Assembly: GCF_049537155.1 (NCBI RefSeq)
Contig: NZ_JBMVQZ010000016.1
Location: 1-64,000, forward strand
DNA length: 64,000 bases
DNA from: Limisphaera sp049537155
GTDB taxonomy: Bacteria > Verrucomicrobiota > Verrucomicrobiia > Limisphaerales > Limisphaeraceae
Reading direction: 5' to 3'
The notes beneath the pieces are model-generated. The model was not told where the DNA came from. It saw only the letters and a list, made by a program, of their open reading frames with translations, and searched no databases. This document shows, piece by piece, positions 35,717 through 46,160 of the stretch (positions within the stretch are counted from its first letter, which is position 1; every line of letters begins with the position of its first letter). Both the position numbers and the translations under genes were made by a program.

Positions 35717-35773
35717 GCACTCCTTCGCTCGTGGGTTCCCGCCCGACAACTCCGGCCCCTGTTTATCCTGCGT

Positions 35774-37924
35774 TCAGCGGGCGGCCTGATCCAGGGCTTC
35801 CAGCACGATGCCGGGCGTGAGGGCCTCGGGCAGCACCAAGGGTTCCTTTGAGGGATCCGCCGGATAGACGACCACCAACGGGACGCCGGCCCGGCCGAAC
35901 CGTTTCAGTTCGGCACCGATTTCCGGCGAAAAATGCGTGTAATCGGCCAGAAAGGCCACTGCCCCGATCTCCCGCAGTTTCTCGCGCACCGCCGGGACCT
36001 CGAGGGCAAACCTCTTGTTGACCTGACAGGTGAGACACCAGCGTGCCGTGAAGTCCACGAGCACCGGATGGCCCTGGCGGCGTACCTCCTCCACGGCCCG
36101 GGGACTCCAGGCCTGCCACGGAATCCCGCCCTCCTCAACCGTGATCGGGCCATCAGATGCCGCCGCTGGCGAGCGCCATTGCATCGCCCCTTCCAGCAGG
36201 TACCAGTAGCCGCCCGCGAGCAGAATCAACGCGGCCAGCAGCGAGACCTTGCTTTGGCGGACGGCGCGCTGCCAGAACGTTCCGTACAACCAAGCCGCCA
36301 CAGCCAGCACCACCAGAAAATAGCCCAGCGCCCAGACGCGATCCCCGTAATGCGCCTCCACGAGGGTCAGCAACCACACGGCCGCTGCCAGCATGGGAAA
36401 GCCCATCAGGATCTTGAAATGTTCCATCCATGGTCCCGGCCGGGGCAGCCATTTCAACCAACCCGGCTGCCAACTAAGGACCAGGTACGGAAACGCCAGG
36501 CCTGCTCCCACGGTGAGCATCACCAAGAGCACGACGGGCGGGGGTTGAACAAAGGCAAACCCAACGGCCGCCCCCAGAAAAGGCGCCGTGCAGGAGGTCG
36601 CCAGCACGGTCGTGAGCAGTCCGCTGAAAAACGCTCCGGCTGCACCCTCGCGCCGGGTCAGGCGTGCGGCCGCCTCCCATGCACGCCCGCCCAGAGTCAC
36701 CTCGAACACGCCGAAAAGGTTCAAAGCAATCAGGGTGACCAACACCGTCATGGCCACGAGGAAGTACGGATTGCCGAACTGGATCCCCCACCCCGCCTGT
36801 CGCCCGGCCGTTTGCAGGCCGATGACCAACATCGCCAGGACGGCAAATGAAGCCAGGACCCCCAGCGTGTACACGAACCCGAGGCGGCGCACCCGGCGGC
36901 GGTCTTCACGCGCCTGGTTCACGAACCCGAGGATTTTCAAAGCGATCACCGGCAGCACGCAGGGCATCACATTGAGGATCAACCCACCCACGAAGGCATA
37001 GACCAGCACCCTGCCGAGGGAGAGGGGCGTGCTCGAAGCGGGCACTCCAGCGACGTTCTCGAAGCCCACTGTTTCTGATTCCTGAACCGGCCCGTGAACC
37101 TCCCATGCTTGAACAGTGTCGCCCGTTTGCCGGATCACCAGGCCGGACAATTCCGCCGGCCACTTCCCCGTGAACGTCTCCACCGCCTTGCGCACGCGGA
37201 CCCGGCCGTCCGGTGAGGGCAGGACGGACGTCGGCGCCTGCACCTCATACTCCGGGGAGGCATACGGGAAGAAATCCCACGACCCTGTTGCCATGCCGGA
37301 GTCTGCAGCAGTCGGATCTTTCCATTCCAAAACCACCGGCCGGGTTCGACCCGTGCCGGCGGGGGCATCCCATCGGCCGCGGAACTCCAGTGCAATGCCG
37401 TCCTGTGGAAGGCGGGCCTGCCAGCGCTCGATGAGGCCGGCATCGGCAGAAGGGCGCGAGCCCTCCCCCACGGTGAACGCGGCGCCCACCTCGGCGGTGC
37501 CGGGCAGGCAGGACTCCTTGCATTCCAACCAAGTAACCCTGGCACGCAGTTCCACCGCACCACGAGGGGCGTTGGTGGCCACAGAAAGGGGAATCAGTAG
37601 CATCACCTCCCGGTGGTACACGTAGGTGACCAGGTCGCCCTCCGCATATTTCTCGGGCGGCGGCCAGTGAATCGGCCCGGCACGGATGAAATCGGGAAGC
37701 TGCCATTCCACCTCGGTGGCGATGCCGGAGGCACCCGGGTTTCGCCAGTAAGTGTGCCACTCCGGATCCATGCGGAGATGGATGCCCGCCCAAAGGGTGT
37801 CGCCCGGGCGCACCTCCGCCGCCGACAGGACCAGCCGTGCCTGGGTGTGGGCGGCTGACGCCCGGCCGGATGTCAGGGCGAGAACGCCCAGGATCCAAAC
37901 GCACCAGAATCGAATCCCTTTCAT
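35774..37924 (-). CDS. DsbD/ScsB-like thiol:disulfide interchange protein
   Basis: The 716-aa membrane protein carries reducing power from cytoplasm to periplasm. A signal peptide (about 1-25, ending in GRASA) precedes a periplasmic immunoglobulin-like DsbD alpha domain with the cysteine pair in WLECKESCLPG (about 135-145). The membrane domain (about 315-580) holds the redox cysteines in LNVMPCVLPVIALKILGF and TSCTAPFLGAAVGFA. The C-terminal thioredoxin-like domain has WCLTC (C630, C633). All three redox centres are present. The ATG at 37924 is preferred to an in-frame GTG at 37933. Its partners (periplasmic disulfide reductases, cytochrome maturation or copper-stress proteins) are not in the window. 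It is convergent with lpdA and 146 nt downstream of coaE on the same strand. Confidence 0.9.
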   Translation of the reverse strand: MKGIRFWCVWILGVLALTSGRASAAHTQARLVLSAAEVRPGDTLWAGIHLRMDPEWHTYWRNPGASGIATEVEWQLPDFIRAGPIHWPPPEKYAEGDLVTYVYHREVMLLIPLSVATNAPRGAVELRARVTWLECKESCLPGTAEVGAAFTVGEGSRPSADAGLIERWQARLPQDGIALEFRGRWDAPAGTGRTRPVVLEWKDPTAADSGMATGSWDFFPYASPEYEVQAPTSVLPSPDGRVRVRKAVETFTGKWPAELSGLVIRQTGDTVQAWEVHGPVQESETVGFENVAGVPASSTPLSLGRVLVYAFVGGLILNVMPCVLPVIALKILGFVNQAREDRRRVRRLGFVYTLGVLASFAVLAMLVIGLQTAGRQAGWGIQFGNPYFLVAMTVLVTLIALNLFGVFEVTLGGRAWEAAARLTRREGAAGAFFSGLLTTVLATSCTAPFLGAAVGFAFVQPPPVVLLVMLTVGAGLAFPYLVLSWQPGWLKWLPRPGPWMEHFKILMGFPMLAAAVWLLTLVEAHYGDRVWALGYFLVVLAVAAWLYGTFWQRAVRQSKVSLLAALILLAGGYWYLLEGAMQWRSPAAASDGPITVEEGGIPWQAWSPRAVEEVRRQGHPVLVDFTARWCLTCQVNKRFALEVPAVREKLREIGAVAFLADYTHFSPEIGAELKRFGRAGVPLVVVYPADPSKEPLVLPEALTPGIVLEALDQAAR

Positions 37925-38070
37925 GACACGCACTCAAAGTAGCCGGAATGCCGGCTCGTGCACGCAATACGTCTGCGATTTGTCCGCGCAGTTTGATCCG
38001 CCCGATGGGTCGTTCCGGCCGTCTCCGACCTCGCACGACTCACCGTGCCGGGGCACGAACCGGCCGCGTG

Positions 38071-38688
38071 CTAGACCGCGCCGGCAAACGCACCATCCCT
38101 TTGGCACCAACGACCCAGCAGCAGGTCCACCTGAGCCTCGGCGGCCCACAGGCTTCCCTCGGTCCAGATGACATGATCGGCCCGGGCGATTTTTTCTTCC
38201 ACAGGCCACTGAGCGGCGGAGCGCGCCTGGATGTCGGCCTCGGACCAGCCTCGCTGGCGAAGCCGCTGGTGTTGCGTGGCCCGGCTGCAGGCCACGCAGA
38301 CCACGCGATCCAGTTCGCGTTCCGCCCCCGTTTCATAAAGCAAGGGGATCACGACGATGGCGCGCGGCAGCCCAGCCGCTTCCCAGGCCGCCATTTGCGT
38401 GTGCCAGAGCTGGCGAATGCGGGGATGGGTGATGGCTTCGAGCGTGCGGCGGGCCCGTTCATCCGCAAACACGATTCGGGCGAGCTCGGCCCGCCGGAGA
38501 CGTCCCCCGTCGTCGAGAACCCCCGAGCCGAAAGCCGCAACGATCTCCTGCAGGGCGGGCTGTCCGGGCTGCACCACCTGCCGCGCCAGTTCGTCGGTGT
38601 CCACCACCGGCACCCCGCGTTGTTCGAACAAACGCGCGACGGCCGTCTTGCCCATGCCCGGCCCGCCTGTCAGACCGATCCGTTCCAT
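38071..38688 (-). CDS. coaE: Dephospho-CoA kinase CoaE
   Basis: The 205-aa P-loop kinase performs the last step of coenzyme A synthesis, phosphorylating the ribose 3'-OH of dephospho-CoA. It has the Walker A loop GLTGGPGMGKTAVARLF at the N-terminus (the usual sequence is GGIGSGKS, so the loop is slightly divergent), the DTDELARQVV motif, THPRIR and the PLLYETGAE lid-region motif, then VVCVACSRATQHQRLRQRG. Length is normal. It lies between the DsbD-like gene and the giant peptidase gene on the same strand, with 146 and 214 nt gaps, so it may be transcribed alone. Confidence 0.95.
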   Translation of the reverse strand: MERIGLTGGPGMGKTAVARLFEQRGVPVVDTDELARQVVQPGQPALQEIVAAFGSGVLDDGGRLRRAELARIVFADERARRTLEAITHPRIRQLWHTQMAAWEAAGLPRAIVVIPLLYETGAERELDRVVCVACSRATQHQRLRQRGWSEADIQARSAAQWPVEEKIARADHVIWTEGSLWAAEAQVDLLLGRWCQRDGAFAGAV

Positions 38689-38902
38689 GAGAACAACCTC
38701 AAGACCGGCCCATGCGGTTATAGGGACGCTTCAGGAATCCAGATACCGCCGGCGTGTCGAGCTCAGCCGGCGGCCATGGTTTTCGGGATGGTCCGGGTTT
38801 GCCGCACATCCAGACCTTCCGGGTGCCCCCCGATTGGTCTTCCCCGGCAAGCCATTTCCCTCCGGACCGGGGATGCGAGCTCCAAGCCCTGCCCCGTTCC
38901 GA

Positions 38903-41900
38903 TCACGGTTGCACCAGCACCGCGCGGTAGTACCGCTGCGTGCGCCCGGCTGCGTCCGGATCGGTGAATTTGACCTCACCCGAGGCAGGGACGGTCTGGC
39001 TCTGCAGATCCGTCCAAGTCCGCAGATCTTCCGAGACCTGCAGCCGGTAGGTCTGTCCCGGCTGACCGGTCAGGGTGACCCGGAACAGCCCGGCCTCACG
39101 GTCGTATTCACCCGCCAGCCGGGCGGGGATGATGCCGACCACCTCGGTGACCAAGCTGCTGGCGTTGTCCAACGGATCGAGATCCGTCGTGGCGGCATCC
39201 GCGGTTGCCTGAACGGCGACGGGGCCGGTACCGTGCAATCGGAGGGTCAACCGGGCCTGAACCACCGAACCGGGTTCCACCGTGCCGAAGGCCACCTCCA
39301 CACCGCTCGGTTTGGTGACCGCGCTGCCCTGGGACACGGTGGTTTGCTGGACCTCCGCCCCGGCGGGCAGGCTCACGTTGAGCACGGCCTCCTCGGCCGT
39401 TGCCGGGCCATCGTTCACCAGTTCCCACGTGTAGGTGACCAAGCCGCCAGAAGGCACCGATGCGGCCGAGGCTGTGCCGGTGAGACGGAGCGCGGCCAGC
39501 GGACTCACGGGCTCGGCCGTCGCGAGCTCCAGGGCCCAGCCGCCACCGATCTGCCCCCGTTCACCCGCCACGTCGTCCGCCACATAGAGCGACCAGGACC
39601 CGTTGGGTTCCGAACCGAGCAGACCGGCAAGACCGCCTGCGTACGGGCGTTGCGGAGCGGGCAGCGGCAGGCTGTCCTGATTCTCGTAATCGGTGGCGCG
39701 GTAAACGCCGTTGGTGAGCGGCTGACGGTCCGGCAGGTCCACGGTTGCCGCACCATCGAACACCAGTGTGAGATTCGTCACCGCCCACGCACCGCCGGCG
39801 TCCGACATGAGCATCAAGGGGCGGCCCGACGGGCTGACCAACAGCACATCAAGGTCGTCCGGATACCCGTGCGTCAGCCCGCGGAGGGTAACCCGCACAC
39901 CGGTGACCACGCCGGGCAGACCGTCCACATGAATGACGGAAGGATATGGCGTGGCCGGTCCACGCTCGGGAATGGTGATCGCAGCGGTGTTTTCCACCGT
40001 CCGTTTCTCGGTGACGCGCAGGAAGCGCGTCAATCCCGGCAACTCGGTCTCTCCGTCCTGCAAGGTCCAGGTGGTTTCGACCTCCGCGCCGGCGGGGCGG
40101 TCCACGGTGAAGGTGAAGGCCCGCCACACGATCGGCCCGCCGGGCTCGAGCGCACCGTAGCTCTGGACCGGACCCGGGCCGGCCACACCACCGCTTTCAG
40201 CCAGGTGGACCATCAGGTTCTGGGTGGGCAACTCGCCGATGTTGCGCAGGCCCAGTGACAACGTCACCTCCTCGCCCGGATCGAGCGCGCCGTTGGCGGG
40301 AGCCACGCTCTCGGCCACCAGCTTCATTCCGGCGATGACGACCTTCGGTTGCGGGGGTACGACGCTCAAGCTGGCCACCGCCACGTTGTCGCCGGGAGCC
40401 ACTTCGGCCGACCGACTGGTGGCCTCGGCACGGATTTCGCCCTCACCCGCCTGTGCACCCCGGGCGACGATCACCACCTCGGTGGTGACGCCGGGCAACA
40501 GTCGCCCGTACCGGACGATCACCGATCCGTCTCCCAGCTCGACGGACCCGCCATCGGCGGAGCCGGACACGAACTCCAAGCCTGCCGGCAGCGGGACGCG
40601 CACCTCGGGTTCCAGAGCCACTTCCGGCCCAAGGTTGCTCAGGTGCAACCGCAGCTGCACCAGCCGGCCGATGACGGCGTTCAGACTCGTGGTGTCGAGG
40701 GCGAGTTGGAGATCCGCCTGCGGCAGATCCACGGCGATCTGGGTGACGGCCGCGTTGTCCGAGCCGTTGAGATCCACGTCGGCTGACGTGACACCGGTGA
40801 CGATTTCGTGCAGGCCGGCCAGGTTCGCCCCGGCAGTGACGGCCACTTGAACGCTCCCGCCCGGCGGCAGTTCATCGAGCATGAGCCACACGGTCTGGCC
40901 ATCCACCCACGCAGATCCCTGGGAACTTTCCACCGCGACCGGTGTCAGCGCAGCCGGCCAGACATTGGACAACAACACGCCCTGCGCCAGGTCGGGTCCA
41001 AGGTTCGTGAGCACGAGATTCAGAATGATCGTCTCGCCGACCCGGGCGGGGACGGATCGGGGCGCAACCAGGCGCAGATCCGCGAGCTTGTTGATGGGCG
41101 TGACCATGTAGAGCGTGACGCTCCAACCGCCGGCGATCTGTCCGGCATCGCCTGCGGTGACGTCCCGCACGTAGAGCGACCATGTGCCGTTCGGATCGGC
41201 TCCGGCAAAGGACGACAGACCCACCGCGTACGGTGCGGCGGGCGCCGGTTCCGCGAAGCTGGCAACCGTGCCATAGGCCGCCGGCCGATACCGGCCGCTG
41301 ACCAACGCGTCATCCTGCGGCAGCGGCTGGTCAGCCGCCTCATCCAGCAGCAGCGTGGCGTCCACCATGCCGTATGGGGCACCCGCATGGGCCATCAAGA
41401 GGTTCTTCTGGCCACGCGGTCCCACCAGCAACACCTGGACGTCCGGCGCATATGTGTGCGTAACGTTCGACAGTGTGAGCATCACCCGCCCCACGGTGCC
41501 CGCGACGCCGGCAATCTGGATGACGGACGGATACGGCCGAGCCGTGCGATTGTCGAGGATCTGAACCGGCGCCGGGTTCGAGAAGGTCAACACGGTCGGC
41601 AAGCGGAAGAGAAACTCGGCGTCTCCCAGAGGCTGACCGTTGTCCGCCAACTGGAGCCTGGCGCGGACGATGCCGTCGGCCGTGGGACGTGCCGTAAAGG
41701 TGAACGACCGGCCGACCGGGAGCCCGCCCGCCTGCAGCACCCCATAACTCTGCGGGCCGGACGGATTGTCCACGCCGTCTCCTGGCAACAAGGTGGCCAC
41801 CAGATCGGTGTTGTCCACGTTGCCCGCGTTCCGGAGTCGAAGCACGAGGGTCACGGTTTCGTTTTCGTCCAAGGCGCCGTTTGCAGGTTGGAGCGATTCC

Positions 41901-44900
41901 GAAACCAGGGTCGCGCCGGCGGCCTCGATCCGGACGAAGGGTTCCGCCACCACCACCGCCACGGTGGCCCGGTTGTCCGCGTCCACGGGATCAGCCTGGA
42001 TGGCGGCCACATCCACCCGGAGGGTGGGGCCGCCACCGGCCGACACGGCCGTGAACGTCACGGTTGCAGTTTCGCCCGGCAGGAGGGTTCCCAGCGCGGC
42101 TGTCCAAGCGCGGCCGGCGCCGGACACACGACCCTGGGAAGTGAAGTTGGAAACGACGGTCTGGCCCTCGCTGAAAAGTGCGTTCAGTGCCACGGCTGAC
42201 GCCAGGCTCGGCCCGGCGTTGCTGACCGTCAGGATGTAGTGGAACGGTTCATTGACGACTGCGGGATTGGGCCGGGCTTCGGCTCGGAGGACGAGATTCG
42301 CCGCCGGGCCCACCACGGTACGCACTTCGGTCACATTGTTGGTCGGGAAAGGATCGCCCTGCAGCGCGACCGCGTGGGCACGCCACAGGAGTGTGCCCTC
42401 GGCCGCGGGTGTTCCCTCCAGCAGCAGCTCGGCCTGTGCACCCGCACCCAGCGAGCCAACAGTCCAGACCAGGCCGGAAGAGGTCGCGCTCCAGAAACCT
42501 TGCGAGGGTGTGATGGCACGCAAGATGTAGCTTGGCGAAAGCTCATTGGTGACTCTCACACCGGATGCGGGAGAGGGCCCCAGGTTGCGCACGCGCAACC
42601 GGTATTGGAGTGGCTGACCGCGCAAACCGGATGCGGGGTCGGCAGCCGCCTCCAGGACCAGGTCGGATGCCTGGGGCATCGCTCGCGTCACCACCGTTGC
42701 CTCGTTGTTGCTGAGGTCTCCGTCCGGGTCCAGCGACGTCACCACCGCGCGAGAGGTGAGTGTCCCGGCCTTGGCCGGCAGGGTGGTCACCCTCAGTTGG
42801 GCGCTCATGGCGAAGGGCAGATCGCCCACGTTCCAAACCACCGTGTTCCCTGCGGGAGTGACGGTGCCCCGACCCGGTTGGGAGCTGATGTAGACGACGT
42901 CAGATGGCAGTTCGTGCCGGACCACGGTGGAGCGGCCTGCCGAAGGTCCACGGTTGGTGACGGTGATGGTGTACACCAGGTTGCTGCCCAGGAAGACCGG
43001 GTCCGGGGTGGCGCTCATGGTGACGGCGAGGTCGGCGCCGGGACAACTTCCGCCGCCGTCGGTACACTCGGCCGGCCAGAGGAACAACGACCAGCACTCG
43101 ATGGCGCCGGTGTCGAGCTGCTCCTGGTCGACCACCCGCAATCGCCAGGGGCCGTTCAACGCATCGCCCGATTTGCCCACCAGGGTGGCCAACGGTTGTT
43201 GCGGGCGGAACGTCCCGATGTAGGGCGGGATGCCCACGGTAATGGAGAGCGGTCCGTCATCGTCGAAGGTGGTGCGGCGCCGGTCCGGGCTGCAGGCCAC
43301 GCCGTAATTGTCGCCGGAGCCGCCATTGCTGTCGCTCAACAACACGCTGGTGCCGTCGGGAGCGATCAGTTCCAGCCGGAGATCACCCACCCAGGTGTGT
43401 GTGATGTAGACGGAAACGGCCACCTTCCGCAGCGCCGAGGGGATGTTGGACACGACGATGGTCGAGGTGGCGCCGGCCGGGTCGTTGTCCGGGATGGGGA
43501 CGCGCTGCTCGCTGTCGAAGCGTTGCACCTCGCCCAGCAGGCCGGTGTTGAGGGTCCAGGTCTGCGTGACCTGTTCCTGTTCGGATTCCAGAGAGACCTG
43601 CAGCACAACCGGTGTTCCGCAGACCAGATAAGGCGCGGTGCTGAGTTGGAACGGCACCAGGTTCGTACCCACGGCCAGCGGCGGAAGATCCACGTAATCC
43701 GACTCCCGCACGCCCAGGCCCACGCCCGGCGTGGTGGTGGTCACCCGGGCGCGTACGCGCGTGGCGGTGAAGTTGTTGAAGTTCGCGACCAAGAGGTAGA
43801 GATCGTTGCACTCGTTGTTGTCCACCAGTCCGTTTCCGTTGCCGCCGGCGACGATGGCACCCACCACGGTGAGTCCGGGCGTGTCATAAGCCTCCACCAC
43901 ACCCACGGTGGTCCGGCTGTCGGGCGATCTGGCGCTGAAGCCGAGCCCGCGCTTGGCGAACCCGGTCCACAACTCCCGGGCATTCCGGCCCCCGGTGGCC
44001 ACCAGATCCGCCAGGATGATGGCGTCACGCGCCTCCACGAAGTTGGGGTTGGGCGGGCAGAGTTTGAGACCGTCCGTCACCAACTGCAGCATCAGCTCGT
44101 TGCCCGGGTAACCGTATTTCCGGATCAGATTCGCCCGGACCTCCCACAAGATGGCGCACCACACCTCACCCTGATTGTGTTCCTCCGAAGCTTCCTGTGG
44201 ATTGTAGGGCCAGATCGGATTGCGCGGGATACCGGGGTAAGGGCTGATCTGGTTGGGATCAATGTCCTTGAAAGTAAGCGGGTTTTTGGACATGTCGGTG
44301 GTGTAAGGATACCTGCGGATCCCGAAATAATAGTTCTCGCGCAGGCCCAGGAGTTGGTACGTAACATAACCGCCCATCGGGTAGACGCCGTCCACGTTGT
44401 CGCCGGGCTCGCTCAGCAGCGACAGCGCATAAAAGTCCGACCAACCCTCTCCCAAGCCGCGGGACTGCAATGCGGTCATGCCGTTGCCGCCACCGACCAG
44501 GCGCGTGGTCAGGCCGTGCGTGGCCTCGTGATGAATGACCTCGGCATCCAGATCGCCGTCCCGGTCGGGCGTCGGAAAGTCCCACAGAAACATGGCAATC
44601 TGCCCCGGGCTGCCGTCGGGTGAAGGGATGAAGAATGCGTTGTTGAAGAATCCGGCGTCCGCGCCGCTCTGGACGTAGCCGATGATGGGGTCGTTACCCA
44701 GGCCGCCCCGGCCGAAATTGTCCCGTTGAAAATTTCCCGCGCTTTCCGTGAAGCCCAACTGGTACAGCCGGTCATGATACCAGTTGACCCAGTAAAACAT
44801 CTGCACGATGGAGGCGTTTGTGTAGTTGATCGGTTCCTGGTTCAGGTCGAGCGGAAAGTCGAACACGCGCGGGGGATTGCCCTGCGGCCGCGGCCCGTCC

Positions 44901-46057
44901 GGCTGGAAATCGAAGTCCCGGTCGAGGAAGCAATCGGCGTTGTTACCCATCGTCTCGTTGTCGCCGTCGTTGATCCACCCGTTGGGCGAGGCGGTGACGT
45001 CCAACGCGCTCAGCGTGACCAGGATCCGGTTTGTATAAGGTGGCTGCGCGGGGTTCGGCGTGTCCCACCCGGGGGTGAAGGGCGAGGGACTGTCGCTTGT
45101 ATAAACCCGGTAAGACGCGTCGCTGATGAAGAAGGTGGTTTGCCGACGCAGCCATAGCTCGCCGGTTTCGGCGTCCACGACCATTTGATACACCTCCGGC
45201 GTGCCGGGCTTGGGGAAATGAACCTCCCAGGCGGGTCGCAACCGTGTGCCATCCACTGGCAGCCAGACTTCACGCATCAACAGGGGCCGACCCCGCAGGA
45301 GGTACCGGCGGTACCCGTCACCCACGACCGCGCCGGTGTCGGTGGCTTCCCCGGCCACGCCTGCCGCGCCTGCGGCTGCGGCCGCCTTTTCCAATGCCTG
45401 CGCCTCCCGCACACTCGTCTGCCCGAGCCGCGCCGCCCAGTTCGGGGTGCCAAGGTCGGCTGCGGCGGCCGGATCGGCGACCATGCGACTGGCGAGCGTA
45501 ACCAGCTCTCCCCGGGCAGTGAGGTTGGCGATCAAATCGGCTTCAAAGACCGGTCGCCCGGCCAGTTCCTGCTGCCAGACAACCGTGCGGAGTCCGCTGT
45601 GAGGGCTGACGGTGTCCCGGACGCGCCGGGCGTGGTCCAGCACTTCTCCGCCGTGACCGAACACGTCCCGATGGGCATCCAAAAACGCGCGCACGATCGC
45701 CTCGGGATCGGCCGGTGCCACCGCCGCCGCCCGGGGACCCGCCCACGTACCGGCGACTGCGGGTGTGAGGAAACCCGAAAGACGCCGGACGAACCGGGCC
45801 GATCCAACGACCGGGTCGACGTCCACTTTCGTACCCGGCAGTTCCTGTTGCAGCCGTGCCAGCGCGGCTTCGCGTCTGGCACGCTCGGCGGGTGCCACTC
45901 CCGGCGTTCCGCGCAAGTCCTGGTCGGGCAAGGCCGTCCCCCGGTCTCGCGGCAAGAGGGCGAGTGCCTGGGGCAGACCACCCAGCCAGCACGCCAGCAC
46001 CAATCCCGTGGCGGCCCGGACCGCCCCGGTCCATCGTCTCCACACTGGCCTGTTCAT
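38903..46057 (-). CDS. Giant secreted M36 (fungalysin-like) metallopeptidase with P-domains and DUF11 repeats
   Basis: A 2384-aa exported protein. After a signal peptide (about 1-35, ending QALA) comes an FTP-like propeptide (about 40-200). Then the zinc peptidase follows, with HHEATHGLTTRLVGG (HEATH at 510-514) and the third ligand in SRGLGEGWSDFYAL. The long tail holds a proprotein-convertase-type P-domain near 840-985, several DUF11/CARDB-type repeats (AVTMSATPDPVFLGSNLVYT and similar), two further P-domain-like units near 1490-1640 and 2020-2180, and a C-terminal domain ending TQRYYRAVLVQP, probably a sorting signal or lid shared by neighbours. The start is taken at ATG 46057 because the signal peptide begins there; ATG 46090 is possible. 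It ends the five-gene exported-protein cluster, 103 nt after the 3128-aa gene. Confidence 0.85.
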   Translation of the reverse strand: MNRPVWRRWTGAVRAATGLVLACWLGGLPQALALLPRDRGTALPDQDLRGTPGVAPAERARREAALARLQQELPGTKVDVDPVVGSARFVRRLSGFLTPAVAGTWAGPRAAAVAPADPEAIVRAFLDAHRDVFGHGGEVLDHARRVRDTVSPHSGLRTVVWQQELAGRPVFEADLIANLTARGELVTLASRMVADPAAAADLGTPNWAARLGQTSVREAQALEKAAAAAGAAGVAGEATDTGAVVGDGYRRYLLRGRPLLMREVWLPVDGTRLRPAWEVHFPKPGTPEVYQMVVDAETGELWLRRQTTFFISDASYRVYTSDSPSPFTPGWDTPNPAQPPYTNRILVTLSALDVTASPNGWINDGDNETMGNNADCFLDRDFDFQPDGPRPQGNPPRVFDFPLDLNQEPINYTNASIVQMFYWVNWYHDRLYQLGFTESAGNFQRDNFGRGGLGNDPIIGYVQSGADAGFFNNAFFIPSPDGSPGQIAMFLWDFPTPDRDGDLDAEVIHHEATHGLTTRLVGGGNGMTALQSRGLGEGWSDFYALSLLSEPGDNVDGVYPMGGYVTYQLLGLRENYYFGIRRYPYTTDMSKNPLTFKDIDPNQISPYPGIPRNPIWPYNPQEASEEHNQGEVWCAILWEVRANLIRKYGYPGNELMLQLVTDGLKLCPPNPNFVEARDAIILADLVATGGRNARELWTGFAKRGLGFSARSPDSRTTVGVVEAYDTPGLTVVGAIVAGGNGNGLVDNNECNDLYLLVANFNNFTATRVRARVTTTTPGVGLGVRESDYVDLPPLAVGTNLVPFQLSTAPYLVCGTPVVLQVSLESEQEQVTQTWTLNTGLLGEVQRFDSEQRVPIPDNDPAGATSTIVVSNIPSALRKVAVSVYITHTWVGDLRLELIAPDGTSVLLSDSNGGSGDNYGVACSPDRRRTTFDDDGPLSITVGIPPYIGTFRPQQPLATLVGKSGDALNGPWRLRVVDQEQLDTGAIECWSLFLWPAECTDGGGSCPGADLAVTMSATPDPVFLGSNLVYTITVTNRGPSAGRSTVVRHELPSDVVYISSQPGRGTVTPAGNTVVWNVGDLPFAMSAQLRVTTLPAKAGTLTSRAVVTSLDPDGDLSNNEATVVTRAMPQASDLVLEAAADPASGLRGQPLQYRLRVRNLGPSPASGVRVTNELSPSYILRAITPSQGFWSATSSGLVWTVGSLGAGAQAELLLEGTPAAEGTLLWRAHAVALQGDPFPTNNVTEVRTVVGPAANLVLRAEARPNPAVVNEPFHYILTVSNAGPSLASAVALNALFSEGQTVVSNFTSQGRVSGAGRAWTAALGTLLPGETATVTFTAVSAGGGPTLRVDVAAIQADPVDADNRATVAVVVAEPFVRIEAAGATLVSESLQPANGALDENETVTLVLRLRNAGNVDNTDLVATLLPGDGVDNPSGPQSYGVLQAGGLPVGRSFTFTARPTADGIVRARLQLADNGQPLGDAEFLFRLPTVLTFSNPAPVQILDNRTARPYPSVIQIAGVAGTVGRVMLTLSNVTHTYAPDVQVLLVGPRGQKNLLMAHAGAPYGMVDATLLLDEAADQPLPQDDALVSGRYRPAAYGTVASFAEPAPAAPYAVGLSSFAGADPNGTWSLYVRDVTAGDAGQIAGGWSVTLYMVTPINKLADLRLVAPRSVPARVGETIILNLVLTNLGPDLAQGVLLSNVWPAALTPVAVESSQGSAWVDGQTVWLMLDELPPGGSVQVAVTAGANLAGLHEIVTGVTSADVDLNGSDNAAVTQIAVDLPQADLQLALDTTSLNAVIGRLVQLRLHLSNLGPEVALEPEVRVPLPAGLEFVSGSADGGSVELGDGSVIVRYGRLLPGVTTEVVIVARGAQAGEGEIRAEATSRSAEVAPGDNVAVASLSVVPPQPKVVIAGMKLVAESVAPANGALDPGEEVTLSLGLRNIGELPTQNLMVHLAESGGVAGPGPVQSYGALEPGGPIVWRAFTFTVDRPAGAEVETTWTLQDGETELPGLTRFLRVTEKRTVENTAAITIPERGPATPYPSVIHVDGLPGVVTGVRVTLRGLTHGYPDDLDVLLVSPSGRPLMLMSDAGGAWAVTNLTLVFDGAATVDLPDRQPLTNGVYRATDYENQDSLPLPAPQRPYAGGLAGLLGSEPNGSWSLYVADDVAGERGQIGGGWALELATAEPVSPLAALRLTGTASAASVPSGGLVTYTWELVNDGPATAEEAVLNVSLPAGAEVQQTTVSQGSAVTKPSGVEVAFGTVEPGSVVQARLTLRLHGTGPVAVQATADAATTDLDPLDNASSLVTEVVGIIPARLAGEYDREAGLFRVTLTGQPGQTYRLQVSEDLRTWTDLQSQTVPASGEVKFTDPDAAGRTQRYYRAVLVQP

Positions 46058-46103
46058 CGGACGCTTCACTCGGTCTAAATCTCGTTCCATTGACGACTTC
46101 GGT

Positions 46104-46128
46104 CGGCCGGGGACCGCCCGGCCGGCCG
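46104..46128 (-). repeat. GC-rich hairpin between the two giant genes
   Basis: CGGCCGG at 46104-46110 and CCGGCCG at 46122-46128 form a perfect 7-bp stem in the 103-nt gap. It may cause partial termination or protect the upstream message, thereby tuning the last gene of the cluster. This is inference only. Confidence 0.4.
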
Positions 46129-46160
46129 CAGTTTCAGGCGTTGACGCTTCTCCCAACCGG

